Below are positions 23,308 through 30,921 of a stretch of DNA of 36,836 nt, one piece after another. The notes under the pieces are model-generated. The model saw only the letters and a program-made list of their open reading frames with translations. It was not told the origin of the DNA and did no database searches. The number at the start of each line of letters is the position of its first letter. Within the stretch, counting starts at the first letter, position 1. The position numbers and the translations under genes were made by a program. The stretch is from an uncultured Paracoccaceae bacterium (GTDB taxonomy: Bacteria > Pseudomonadota > Alphaproteobacteria > Rhodobacterales > Rhodobacteraceae): positions 1 to 36,836 of the forward strand of contig CANLEQ010000029.1 in the NCBI GenBank assembly GCA_947489705.1, in the 5' to 3' direction.

Positions 23308-23999
23308 CAATTGTCTCCTGCGCGCATGAAGGTCCGTTGGGCCGCGCGCTCGCGCGCGTTCGAAAGAGCATCGGTCCCGGTCGCATTGGCGGTTGCCGCC
23401 TGGACCCGGAGCGTCTCGTTCAAAAGGACGGCGATCTCGCCCAACATGCGCGTGTTGTAATCGACCGACGCCTTGAGGTCAGCGTTGCTATCGATGTTCC
23501 CGATCAAATGGTTCACACGGCCCATCGACGCGTTCGCACGCGCATAGGTGTCCTCGGCCGTGGCGACAGCCGCGAGACCGGCCCCGGCCTGCGTGGCGAG
23601 CGCGCGGTCCTGCGGGACGTCCGAGGTCAGAAAGTCGTTGATGTTCGGCAGGTCGAACGTGCCCTTCAGCTCGTCAATCCGTGCCGTCAGCGCCGAGGAA
23701 TTGCCCGGAATGGCCGCGCCTGTGATCGCCCCCGACATGATAGAGGACAGGCTATCAGCCGACTCCCGCGCGGCGATGTCCGGCGCGGCGTTGAGGATGC
23801 CCGCAATTGCCTTGTCGCCAGTCATGCTTTCAAGCTGCCGGAGCTGGTTCGCGTAGTCCTGCCGCATCTGCTCGAGTTGGGCGAGAGCCTGGGCGACGGA
23901 CGCCGCATCGAACGTTGGCACACCCTGTGCCTCCGCGGTGTTGGTGAGGGACGTCGCGACGATGGCAACGACCGCCGCGCTGCGAAGAAATGCTCTCAT
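23307..23999 (-). CDS. virB5: VirB5-like minor pilin
   Basis: The 230-residue precursor has a signal peptide (MRAFLRSAAVVAIVATSLTN, cleavage near AEA-Q). The mature part is a long helical protein with the VirB5/TrbJ-like pattern (VAQALAQLEQMRQDYANQLR, then QLESMTG) and a C-terminal helical bundle (TRMLGEIAVLLNETLRVQAA). VirB5 proteins sit at the pilus tip and affect recipient contact. It overlaps the small lipoprotein gene upstream by 4 nt and the exported gene downstream by 1 nt. Confidence 0.88.
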   Translation of the reverse strand: MRAFLRSAAVVAIVATSLTNTAEAQGVPTFDAASVAQALAQLEQMRQDYANQLRQLESMTGDKAIAGILNAAPDIAARESADSLSSIMSGAITGAAIPGNSSALTARIDELKGTFDLPNINDFLTSDVPQDRALATQAGAGLAAVATAEDTYARANASMGRVNHLIGNIDSNADLKASVDYNTRMLGEIAVLLNETLRVQAATANATGTDALSNARERAAQRTFMRAGDN

Positions 24000-24124
24000 A
24001 CCCTAGCCTCCCCGGTGCTGTTGAGGGGTTCCCAGTTGCACACGCATGGCGACGTGCGCTCGGTGTAGCTCGCGCAGCCACTCAGAAGGGCAGCCAGGGC
24101 AAGCGCGATGGTGATCCTGAGCAT
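23996..24124 (-). CDS. Small VirB7-like lipoprotein
   Basis: A 42-residue frame runs from ATG 24124 to TGA 23996, overlapping the virB4 stop (TGATG) and the virB5 start (ATGA). It begins MLRITIALALAALLSGCASY. The lipobox LSGC puts the lipidated cysteine at residue 17, and two further cysteines follow (PCVC). VirB7 proteins are short outer-membrane lipoproteins that stabilise VirB9, often by a disulfide. Size, lipobox and operon fit; the place between virB4 and virB5 rather than between virB6 and virB8 is unusual. An entry-exclusion lipoprotein is the alternative. Confidence 0.8.
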   Translation of the reverse strand: MLRITIALALAALLSGCASYTERTSPCVCNWEPLNSTGEARV

Positions 24125-26487
24125 CAGATGGCCTCTTCAAGCTGCGACTGGTCATAACCGTCGTCATCATCGTCAGCCGGGTCGTCGTCCACGCGGCCGG
24201 CGCCAAGCGCAGTGAGCATCGGGCCGAGGACGGACAGGTCGAGATCGACGATCGTGCTGGAGTCGAAGCCCCGCACAAGCGCCGTGCGGGCACCGGCGGC
24301 CGAGGTGCAGAGATACGCTTCCTCGCGATCGGTCAGGTTGAGCGGATCGAGTTCGCGGGGCGTGTTCTTCGAGCTGGGGAACAGGATCTGGGTCACACAG
24401 CTCTCGAAAATCGACCCGCCGGCGCGGCTTTCCGCGATGTGGCTGACCCGCTGCGTCAGCATGACGACGACGACGTTCTTCTTGCGCATCGTCAGCATCC
24501 AGTCCTTCAGTCGCGACTGGAAATATGCGTCGTCGAGCATCTTCCAAGCCTCGTCGAGGACGATGATCGTCGGCTGCCCGTTCTCGACGGTGCGCTCGAT
24601 CCGCCGGAATATGTAGGAAAGCCACGCCGTGCGAACCGCTGGGCTGTCGAATATCTCCGTCATGTCGAATGCCGTGATCCTCTTGTCGAAGGTCAGGGGA
24701 TCGGTGCCGGAGCCCGGAAACAGCCAGTGATACTTGCCGTCATCCCACTGGCCCATGCGGGTATGCAGATCCCCGTCGTCATCGACAGAAGCGAGCTGGC
24801 TGCGGAAATGTGCGAGTGTCTGGAGGAAGGGGTCCGAATTGGCGTTGGACCCTACGGCTTTCGCCAGCGCCTCGGATTGCATGGGCGTAAGCGGTGCCGC
24901 GTCCTGCGTCAGGAGGGCGCCGAGCCAGTCGGTCAACCATCCCACGCCGCGAAGATCGTTCTCGGAGCGAAACGGATTGAAGCCGGTCGGCACGCCCATC
25001 TGCACCGCCGAGTAGCTGCCTCCAAGACTGCGGATTGCACTTTCCAGACCCCGATCCTTGTCGAACGCGATGATGCGCGGCTCCACGCGCTGCGATTGCG
25101 CCAGCAGGAACGCCGTGCCGAGCGTCTTGCCCGAACCTGTCCGGCCGATAACGAGCGTATGGCCCACCGTTCTGTCGCCCGGCTCGCCGGGCAGGTGGAA
25201 ATTGAAGCGGTATGGCTCGCCGTTCTCGGTGGGAAGGATGGTGATCGGTGCCCCCCAGGGCTCCTTTCCCGGCTTGAGACCGCGCCCGGTGGTGTGCAGT
25301 GCCACGAAATCGGCAAAGCACGAGGACGAAATCATCGCGTCCCGCGACCGGAAGGTGAAGTTGCCGGGATGCTGCGCGAAGTAGGCCGCCCGTGCGCCCA
25401 GGTCTTCGCGCACGGCGACCGCAAGTGCGCGCTGTGTCTGCGTCCTGATCTCGGCCGCCAGCGCGTCGAGTTCCTGCGGCGACCGGGCGACGGCCATGAT
25501 CGAGACCTGGTGCTGCCCGAAGCTGATCCGTCCGGAGGCAAGATCGTCCGCCGCATCGGCAAGCTGGTCCTGCGCCGAGCGCGCCGCGTCGTCGGCCGCA
25601 CTCATCTGGCGAACGGTGCGCTGGACGCGGGCGAGGGCCGGGACGAGATCCATCGGCGTGAAGGAATGCGTGACGACGGTATCTCCGGGCAGGTCGAACC
25701 GATCGAGAAAGCCGGGCGAGGTCTCGGTGGGGTACTTCTTGAAGGTGAACATTGCGCCATAGCGCATGTCCTCTTCATCGAGCCCCATGACGATGAAGCT
25801 GTCTCCCCGGAAGTCCACGCGGGACTCCACCATGAGGTTGCTGATCGGCGTGAAGGCGACCCCCGGCGCAAGAGGATGGAATTTGCCGGTAACGGCCGTC
25901 CGGAGAAACCCAAGCCAGCGGCCGTCCGAAAGCGTCAGGCGCTCGGGGCGTGCGGCACCTACCGCCTGCATCAAGTCTTCGGTCACTTCATTCAGGAAGG
26001 CGATGCGATGCGACCGTTCGCTGCGAAGATCGCGGTTCGATCCGCTGATGATCTTCGCCCAGAGACCGGAAAGACGCTTGGGACGGATTACGAGCGTCAC
26101 CATCGAAACGCGGTCACGCAAGCCGCCACCGGCGATCAATCCCTGCCATTGGTGGTCGATCCGGGCGGCGAAGCTGTCCCCCTGGACAGGAGGCATCGTC
26201 GGAGATATCCCATGAGATATGCGATGCACGTAGAACGCGATGTCGGGCCGCGCCTGAGCAACCGTAGAGCCAAAGGCACGCGCCAGGTCTGCAACGAACG
26301 TCTCGTCGGCCGTATCGGCCTCGATACCGGCGACGAGGAAGGATGCCATCACATCGCCGTCGCGCAGCATGATGACGTCATCCCCGACGCCGGTGACGTA
26401 GGGAAGATATGCAGCCAGCATATGCTCGCGCGTCAGGCCGACCGGATCGACGGCCTTGCGGCCAAGTCCCTGTTTGAGCTCAAGCAC
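24124..26487 (-). CDS. virB4: VirB4-like secretion ATPase
   Basis: The 787-residue protein has an N-terminal CagE/TrbE/VirB domain (FLVAGIEADTADETFVADLA, then about residues 80-400) and a C-terminal RecA-like ATPase. Walker A is GRTGSGKT (448-455) and Walker B is IIVLDEAWKML (641-651), with MLTQRVSHIAES as the following sensor region. VirB4 is the largest, most conserved T4SS ATPase and energises pilus assembly and substrate transfer. The length is typical. It overlaps virB3 by 8 nt upstream, which supports coupled translation. Confidence 0.96.
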   Translation of the reverse strand: MLELKQGLGRKAVDPVGLTREHMLAAYLPYVTGVGDDVIMLRDGDVMASFLVAGIEADTADETFVADLARAFGSTVAQARPDIAFYVHRISHGISPTMPPVQGDSFAARIDHQWQGLIAGGGLRDRVSMVTLVIRPKRLSGLWAKIISGSNRDLRSERSHRIAFLNEVTEDLMQAVGAARPERLTLSDGRWLGFLRTAVTGKFHPLAPGVAFTPISNLMVESRVDFRGDSFIVMGLDEEDMRYGAMFTFKKYPTETSPGFLDRFDLPGDTVVTHSFTPMDLVPALARVQRTVRQMSAADDAARSAQDQLADAADDLASGRISFGQHQVSIMAVARSPQELDALAAEIRTQTQRALAVAVREDLGARAAYFAQHPGNFTFRSRDAMISSSCFADFVALHTTGRGLKPGKEPWGAPITILPTENGEPYRFNFHLPGEPGDRTVGHTLVIGRTGSGKTLGTAFLLAQSQRVEPRIIAFDKDRGLESAIRSLGGSYSAVQMGVPTGFNPFRSENDLRGVGWLTDWLGALLTQDAAPLTPMQSEALAKAVGSNANSDPFLQTLAHFRSQLASVDDDGDLHTRMGQWDDGKYHWLFPGSGTDPLTFDKRITAFDMTEIFDSPAVRTAWLSYIFRRIERTVENGQPTIIVLDEAWKMLDDAYFQSRLKDWMLTMRKKNVVVVMLTQRVSHIAESRAGGSIFESCVTQILFPSSKNTPRELDPLNLTDREEAYLCTSAAGARTALVRGFDSSTIVDLDLSVLGPMLTALGAGRVDDDPADDDDDGYDQSQLEEAI

Positions 26488-26755
26488 GGTAGATCATCCC
26501 CTTGCCTTTGAACCAGCTTGGCGTCGGTGGCGTCCGAGACAGGCTCACGAAAATGACGTCGAGATAGCGAGGATCGTAGTTTGCGAGCGCCCGGAGTGCC
26601 GCGTAACCGATGGCCGCGCTTCCCAGCAGCCACAGGATCGACAGGAGCGCAACGAAACCGCCGACAGTCACGATGAAGAGCATCACGACGTAAGTCATCG
26701 GCAGGCCCGCGATCGAGACCGGTCTTGTGAGCGCCAGGAAGCACGGATTCCGCAT
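26480..26755 (-). CDS. virB3: VirB3-like inner-membrane protein
   Basis: The 91-residue protein starts MRNPCFLALTRPVSIAGLPM, the usual VirB3 opening (short head, then a LTRP-like motif). One or two adjacent transmembrane helices follow (TYVVMLFIVTVGGFVALLSI, then LWLLGSAAIGYAAL), and a cytoplasmic end with DPRYLDVIFVSL. VirB3 works beside VirB4 at the inner membrane. Its end overlaps virB4 and its start is 3 bp from virB2. Confidence 0.92.
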   Translation of the reverse strand: MRNPCFLALTRPVSIAGLPMTYVVMLFIVTVGGFVALLSILWLLGSAAIGYAALRALANYDPRYLDVIFVSLSRTPPTPSWFKGKGMIYRA

Positions 26756-26758
26756 GGA

Positions 26759-27043
26759 TCAGAGGCCCGCGAGGATCGTGCCCGCACCGAACAGGATCAC
26801 GAGACCGATCAGGACCGAGCCCGCGAATGCCCAGTTCATGCGGCCCATCAGGAACGCGATGCCGACCGCAGCGACGGCGACAAGACCGAGGGCTCGACCG
26901 GTCGTGCCCGTCAGGGCAGCCCCGATGGTCGTGAAGAAGTTGTTGAGGGGGGAGAGGTCTTGCGCCAGCGCCGGGCCGGCGGCAAAACTCAGTGCGAGCG
27001 CAACCGTCGCGATGCGCCGGTGCGAGGGGGTCAATACTGCCAT
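26759..27043 (-). CDS. virB2: VirB2-like major pilin
   Basis: The 94-residue precursor has a signal peptide ending near ALAQ (residue 28). The mature part contains two hydrophobic helices (about 44-65 and 70-92) separated by GRMNW, the normal VirB2/TrbC layout. It forms the conjugative pilus. The start lies 13 bp inside the end of virB1. Confidence 0.92.
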   Translation of the reverse strand: MAVLTPSHRRIATVALALSFAAGPALAQDLSPLNNFFTTIGAALTGTTGRALGLVAVAAVGIAFLMGRMNWAFAGSVLIGLVILFGAGTILAGL

Positions 27044-27708
27044 ACAGAGAGATCCTTTGCGGGATTTTTGGTAGAGATGGTGGGGGTGGTGGACCTGCGT
27101 TGCAGCGCAGGCCCGGGTTCTGCCGTTGGGATTTGACCAACCGCGGCAGTGATTTTGGCAACGTAGACACGGGTCTCCCGGAAGGGAGGTATTCCGCCAT
27201 ACTGCACAACCCGATGGGGCCCCGCGTTATAGGCGGCCAGTGCCAGTTTTACGCTGCCAAAGCGCTCCAGCTGTACCGAGAAATAGCGTACGGCACCGTC
27301 GCGATTTTGTGCGGGATCCCACGCATCGCGAACACCGAGGTCGCGTGCGGTCGCCGGCATCAGCTGCCCGAGGCCCTGTGCGCCCTTTGGAGACAGCGCG
27401 CGCGGGTTGAAGGCGCTCTCCGCACGGATCAGCTCGACGAACACCTTGGCGAACGTCATCGCATCGAGACCCGCCCGGCGCGGACCGGCACCGCCGGCAT
27501 GACGCAAGGCGACCTGTTCGGCCATCACCCGGTAGGCCTTTCGATCTTCCGAGACGAAGGCTGGTCTCAGGGTCTGCTTCGCTCGTGCTTCCAACCCAGC
27601 ACCGGGCGACTGCCTGACAATGACCTCACCACCAGAGGTGTACTCGTAGACCGTAGCACTGGCAGTGAGGGGCGCGCAGGGAAGTGCGACGGCGATCGCT
27701 CCGGTCAT
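27031..27708 (-). CDS. virB1: VirB1-like lytic transglycosylase
   Basis: The 225-residue protein starts at ATG 27708 (MTGAIAVALPCAPLTASATV), giving a signal peptide; GTG 27714 is a near alternative. The frame stays open far upstream, but that part overlaps another gene and has no coding character. The SLT domain shows the catalytic glutamate in ELIRAESAFNP, then LSPKGAQGLGQLMPATARDL and LALAAYNAGPHRVVQYGGIP. It opens peptidoglycan locally so that the T4SS can be built. It is the first virB gene in the operon and is preceded by one unknown gene. Confidence 0.93.
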   Translation of the reverse strand: MTGAIAVALPCAPLTASATVYEYTSGGEVIVRQSPGAGLEARAKQTLRPAFVSEDRKAYRVMAEQVALRHAGGAGPRRAGLDAMTFAKVFVELIRAESAFNPRALSPKGAQGLGQLMPATARDLGVRDAWDPAQNRDGAVRYFSVQLERFGSVKLALAAYNAGPHRVVQYGGIPPFRETRVYVAKITAAVGQIPTAEPGPALQRRSTTPTISTKNPAKDLSVWQY

Positions 27709-27844
27709 CAGCACTGCACGGATGGTGGCGATCTCGGACCAGAGAAGGGGGGATTGACGCCCTAAGCTGATCGCTTGGACGCTTGCCTGTTCTGTCCCGT
27801 AGTCTTCACGCGCGTCGCGCGGCTTGTCCGGGAAGCGGTGCCGT

Positions 27845-28219
27845 TCACGCCTCGTCTGCGCGGGCCCCGGATTTCTTTTCCTCTGCCATGGCGTCGGTCT
27901 GCTGCCTGTGCCGTTCCCCTTCGCACAATCCGATCGAGACGTTCCTGCAGCCGATATCGGCAAGGAACGAGACAAGTCCGGTAAGTGTCTTGAATGTCCT
28001 CGTCCTGATCGCGTTGCCGCTGACCACAAGAAGTTTGTCGTCGGCACCGTCGGGTGAAACGGATCGGACAGTCCACAATCCATACCAGACGTTATGGCGC
28101 TTCGCGGCGTCTTCTTCGGCAACAACGTCGAGACTGTACCCAGACCGCAGATTCTCGCGGAGTCCCTGTTCCGTAACCACATTCGGAGCTTCTTTTTCTC
28201 TGGCCACGGTCCGCTCCAA
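27845..28219 (-). CDS. Hypothetical protein at the head of the virB operon
   Basis: The 124-residue frame opens at TTG 28219; GTG 28207 (third of the candidate starts, residue 5) is a reasonable alternative. The body is protein-like: LRENLRSGYSLDVVAEEDAA, HNVWYGLWTVRSVSPDGADD, KLLVVSGNAIRTRTFKTLTG, then a CRNVSIGL segment and a charged tail. It resembles no family I know. The gene follows the operator-containing promoter at 28254-28282 and lies about 137 bp upstream of virB1, so it may be transcribed with the transfer genes. A regulatory role is possible but unsupported. Confidence 0.65.
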   Translation of the reverse strand: MERTVAREKEAPNVVTEQGLRENLRSGYSLDVVAEEDAAKRHNVWYGLWTVRSVSPDGADDKLLVVSGNAIRTRTFKTLTGLVSFLADIGCRNVSIGLCEGERHRQQTDAMAEEKKSGARADEA

Positions 28220-28253
28220 CAGTCGCTGGCCCGTGCATATCTACGATGCACGT

Positions 28254-28282
28254 TCCATATGATAATGTATTATCGGTTGCAA
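28254..28282 (-). promoter_or_regulatory. Promoter of virB operon with palindrome in its spacer
   Basis: On the minus strand TTGCAA (28282-28277) is followed by a 17-bp spacer and TATGGA (28259-28254). The spacer holds CGATAATACATTATCA, whose GATAAT/ATTATC arms form a palindrome. An exact reverse-orientation copy (18 bp, 28258-28275 versus 31252-31269) fills the spacer of the promoter facing repC. Confidence 0.65.
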
Positions 28283-28430
28283 CGTGTATTGTCTGTGATC
28301 ACACGCTTGCCTTTCAACCTTTTAGCTGTGGAATCACTCGAAATCCAAGTCCGTCCGGCCACAGGCGAGGAGGTGGTTGTTTGTAACTCATTTGCGATAC
28401 ATACAGGTGATGCAACCGAAGGAGCCCGCC

Positions 28431-28724
28431 ATGCCCGCCCAGACATCCATGATTCATGTTCGTGTCGACGACCATCTCAAGGCCCAGGCGACTGACGCCC
28501 TGGCCGGCGTCGGCCTCACCCTGTCTGATGCTGTCCGCATCCTGCTTACGCGTGTCGCTGCAGAAGGCGGCATGCCGGCGGGGCTCACCACCGACCCCGA
28601 AGCGTATGACGCTTGGTTCCGGATGAAGGTTCAGGAAGCGTTGCACGATCCACGCCCCAAATCGCCGCATGACCAGGTGATCCGTGAAGCCCGCGCTTTG
28701 ATCGACGCAAAACGCGGTGCCTGA
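28431..28724 (+). CDS. RelB/DinJ-family antitoxin
   Basis: The 97-residue protein starts MPAQTSMIHVRVDDHLKAQA, with GGAG 7 nt before ATG 28431; an upstream in-frame ATG at 28377 lacks support. The ribbon-helix-helix N-terminus (IHVRVDDHLKAQATDALAGV, then LTLSDAVRILLTRVA) is typical of RelB/DinJ. The C-terminus (WFRMKVQEALHDPRP) is the toxin-binding part. These antitoxins neutralise the partner toxin and repress their own promoter. It overlaps the toxin gene by 8 nt. On a plasmid the pair would stabilise inheritance. Confidence 0.9.
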   Translation: MPAQTSMIHVRVDDHLKAQATDALAGVGLTLSDAVRILLTRVAAEGGMPAGLTTDPEAYDAWFRMKVQEALHDPRPKSPHDQVIREARALIDAKRGA

Positions 28725-28992
28725 ACTCGAATGGACGGCGTCGGCAGTCGCCGATCTGATGGCAATCGTGGACTACATTTCCGATCATAATTCCGATGCG
28801 GCTCTTGCCTTGATGGAGCAGATCCAGCGCAAGGTCGGGGATCTTCCGGATCATCCGAAGCGGTGTCGTACGGGACGGGTCGAGGGGACGAGAGAACTCG
28901 TCGTCCAGCCAAACTACATCGTGATCTACGCGGAAACATCATCTGCCGTGACGATCCTTCGAGTTCTTCACGCAGCACAGATGTGGCCGTGA
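28717..28992 (+). CDS. RelE/ParE-family toxin
   Basis: The 91-residue protein uses GTG 28717 within the antitoxin end. It shows the ParE/RelE pattern: LEWTASAVADLMAIVDYISD, then GRVEGTRELVVQPNYIVIYA, and VTILRVLHAAQMWP at the C-terminus. Members either inhibit DNA gyrase (ParE) or cleave ribosomal mRNA (RelE); the GTRELV..NYI..Y motif and long N-terminal helix pair fit ParE slightly better. The pair with a RelB/DinJ antitoxin is a common mixed arrangement. Confidence 0.9.
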   Translation: MPELEWTASAVADLMAIVDYISDHNSDAALALMEQIQRKVGDLPDHPKRCRTGRVEGTRELVVQPNYIVIYAETSSAVTILRVLHAAQMWP

Positions 28993-29051
28993 GATGCGAC
29001 CGATCGACCTTCGGCGGCATGAGAGGCGCTTCGTGGGTCAGTTGCGCCAGC

Positions 29052-29094
29052 AATTCACGGGTGAATTCCATTCTGCTCGACCGGTATACCGGTC
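29052..29094. promoter_or_regulatory. Two adjacent perfect palindromes
   Basis: AATTCAC-GG-GTGAATT (29052-29067) and GACCGGTATACCGGTC (29079-29094, a 16-bp perfect palindrome) lie 12 bp apart in the gap between the toxin gene and the end of luxI. They look like operators, but no adjacent gene start is well supported. Confidence 0.5.
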
Positions 29095-29268
29095 CGTGAG
29101 CTCAGGCCTGATGGCCCTTGTTGCGGGCAACGTTCGCCGGCGAAAGCAGCGGAACAGGCAAGTGCGGCATCCACGGTCCGCCCCGCCACGGCCGGAATCC
29201 TATGACCAGCCTCGACGTCTGGGTTGGCGATGCGTCAGGTCACGCCAGTCAAAGGTCGAAGAAATACG

Positions 29269-29934
29269 TCAGTAATTCACCGGGCAAGAGAACGCGATGA
29301 AGCGGCCATCGCGGTTCGAGACGACAGGCCCCAAGGGCGCGGGCGCGAACCCCATACTGCGGGCCATGCGCATGAATGCAGGCGATCCCAGGAAGAAGCA
29401 GTGTTCTGCCGTTTGGGTTCTGAGAAAACGGTTCGCGCCGTGCAGAACAGACTTGGTGATCTGGAAGCTCTGGGACGTCGCCAGCCTGGTCAGCTCCCAG
29501 ATCTTGCGCGACTGAGGGGGTTCTTCAAAACACAGATCGGTCGGCATCCCCGGCAGCATACCCAGATGCGCGTCCCGGATCATGTAGGAATACATGCTGG
29601 AGCCCGTTCCGTTTACGCGATCGGTTTGACGCAGACGGGCGCCTCCGCAGACTTCAGGGCCACGGTGCGCGACGACATAGACGGCATCGAAGGTGTCGTA
29701 TTGCTCGTACTCGATCCCTTCGAACTGGTTGAGCTGCCAGTCCAGCTCGTCGATGAACACCCGTTTACGGTAGCCGAGGAAGTCGTTGACCAGATGCCAT
29801 TTGGGGATGCCATGGGGCATCTGGACGACCGAAATCTCGAAATCCCCGGACAGAAACCCGGCGTTCTCGGCAGCGGCAGCAGCGTTCACTGCTTCCGGCG
29901 TGTGCCTGTCAGAGAACATCAGCGTCTTGGTCAT
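29269..29934 (-). CDS. luxI: LuxI-family acyl-homoserine lactone synthase
   Basis: The 221-residue protein makes the quorum-sensing signal from S-adenosylmethionine and an acyl carrier. The family landmarks are present: YRKRVFIDELDWQL (R56, F60, W66 at the usual spacing), D80 and D83 in QYDTFDAVYVV, GGARLRQTD near 97, and WELTR with E147 and R150. Relative to standard LuxI the first landmark comes about 30 residues later, so either there is an N-terminal extension or translation begins at an internal Met (M39). AAGG lies before ATG 29934. The start lies 26 bp inside a small upstream ORF, and luxR is divergent. Confidence 0.92.
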   Translation of the reverse strand: MTKTLMFSDRHTPEAVNAAAAAENAGFLSGDFEISVVQMPHGIPKWHLVNDFLGYRKRVFIDELDWQLNQFEGIEYEQYDTFDAVYVVAHRGPEVCGGARLRQTDRVNGTGSSMYSYMIRDAHLGMLPGMPTDLCFEEPPQSRKIWELTRLATSQSFQITKSVLHGANRFLRTQTAEHCFFLGSPAFMRMARSMGFAPAPLGPVVSNRDGRFIAFSCPVNY

Positions 29935-30151
29935 CCAGCCTTGCCTTTCCCAGGAATTGCCTGCCGGAGGTATAGGGATTGATCAGCCAGAGGCCATGAT
30001 TTGTCACCTCCAGCGTCACGACCCCTTCAACCTGATAGGCGGCGAAATACTTGGACAAGGTCTCGGCCATGTCCTCGGTGAATTCGGCCCTGGCTTTGAC
30101 CACGAGATCGATGCCCGCGTCAAAGCCGCCGTATGTTACGTGTCCTGTCAT
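29909..30151 (-). CDS. Small ORF between luxI and luxR
   Basis: This 80-residue protein starts MTGHVTYGGFDAGIDLVVKA and continues with TEDMAETLSKYFAAYQVEGV and a strand-rich end (VTLEVTNHGLWLINPYTSGR). It overlaps the luxI start, so it is probably translated in the same mRNA. It is the first gene of the divergent unit facing away from luxR. I recognise no family; an anti-activator or cofactor role would only be a guess from position. Confidence 0.65.
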   Translation of the reverse strand: MTGHVTYGGFDAGIDLVVKARAEFTEDMAETLSKYFAAYQVEGVVTLEVTNHGLWLINPYTSGRQFLGKARLDDQDADVL

Positions 30152-30204
30152 GCCGGTCGTTATCAGCGAGCTCGGTCGTATTGTCTTGCGAAACTTGGCC
30201 GGAC

Positions 30205-30234
30205 TGCCTTATCGGATAGTCCGGTAAGACACAT
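30205..30234. promoter_or_regulatory. lux-box-like element upstream of luxR
   Basis: It contains CGGATAGTCCG (30213-30223), inside TGCCTTAT...TAAGACACAT. The outer CCGGACT (30199-30205) and AGTCCGG (30218-30224) also form a wider inverted repeat. It matches 30925-30954 at 24 of 30 positions, and the two 11-bp cores are exact reverse complements. It lies between divergent luxI-side and luxR genes. Confidence 0.55.
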
Positions 30235-30256
30235 TAACAAGTTATAGGTTTTTTGA

Positions 30257-30910
30257 ATGCCGCTGATGCAACCCACGGTAAAATCGTCGATGATCGCGAC
30301 CATGATTCCGAACTTCGACAGGGAGCGGGCCAAGCTGCGTGAAATCGCGACCTCCGGTTTCGTGCTTGGTCTGGGCATGAGCTGGCAAGGACCCGAGCAC
30401 CTTCACAGCGAGTTCCCTGAGGAATGGCGTAACCTCTACGAGCGCGAAAATCTTTATGTGGGGGATCCCGTCTTACTCTGGCACATCGTGAACACTGGGT
30501 TCCGCAGATGGAGTGAGATCAGACTCCCCGATGCCGTCGGCGTGATGAAGAAAGCCAGGACATTCGGGCTGAACTATGGCGCCGTCTTCGCCCAGAAGTC
30601 CGACGGGGGTCGGTGCTTCCTGAGCGTTGCGCGGGATGATCGAGAACTCGAGAACAACGAACTCGAGCAGATCGACGCGAAGTTCCGCGTGTGGGTTGAT
30701 CTTATCATGGACCGCTCTGTGCTGACGCCCGGCGAACTGGACATACTCAGAGCGTTTCGCGATGGATTTGCCCAACGTGAAACTGCCGAGATGTTCGGCA
30801 TCTCGGAATCGGCTGTGAAGCAGCGGGCGCTCAAAGCATGTTCCAAGCTCAACGCCCGGACCCGCACGCAGGCGGTCGCGATCGCGGTGGCGCGCAACTA
30901 TTTGGAGTAA
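30257..30910 (+). CDS. luxR: LuxR-family quorum-sensing regulator
   Basis: The 217-residue protein has an autoinducer-binding domain with W57, Y61, D70, P71 and W85, the very positions numbered so in TraR. The C-terminal HTH (about 150-217) has the conserved E160, L164 and G170 in LTPGELDILRAFRDG, followed by ETAEMFGISESAVKQRALKA. LuxR proteins bind acyl-homoserine lactone and then a lux box. It is somewhat shorter than TraR. No strong ribosome-binding site precedes ATG 30257; Met 4 and Met 12 are alternatives. It is divergent from luxI. Confidence 0.92.
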   Translation: MPLMQPTVKSSMIATMIPNFDRERAKLREIATSGFVLGLGMSWQGPEHLHSEFPEEWRNLYERENLYVGDPVLLWHIVNTGFRRWSEIRLPDAVGVMKKARTFGLNYGAVFAQKSDGGRCFLSVARDDRELENNELEQIDAKFRVWVDLIMDRSVLTPGELDILRAFRDGFAQRETAEMFGISESAVKQRALKACSKLNARTRTQAVAIAVARNYLE

Positions 30911-30921
30911 TACCCCGTCGT

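Noticed and set aside
24439-26511. 690-residue plus-strand frame opposite virB4
   Set aside because: It is the mirror of the strongly supported ATPase gene; no ribosome-binding site and no recognisable domain.
27709-28251. Extension of virB1 to a 406-residue protein
   Set aside because: The added part is low-complexity and overlaps a better gene in another frame; a clean signal peptide begins at 27708.
28294-28303. CRP/FNR binding site at TGTGATCACA
   Set aside because: The half-sites abut with no 6-bp spacing as in TGTGA-N6-TCACA, so a CRP-type site is not supported.
28994-29275. 93-residue plus-strand frame directly after the toxin gene
   Set aside because: Arg-rich translation, no ribosome-binding site and palindromes inside it; more likely intergenic.
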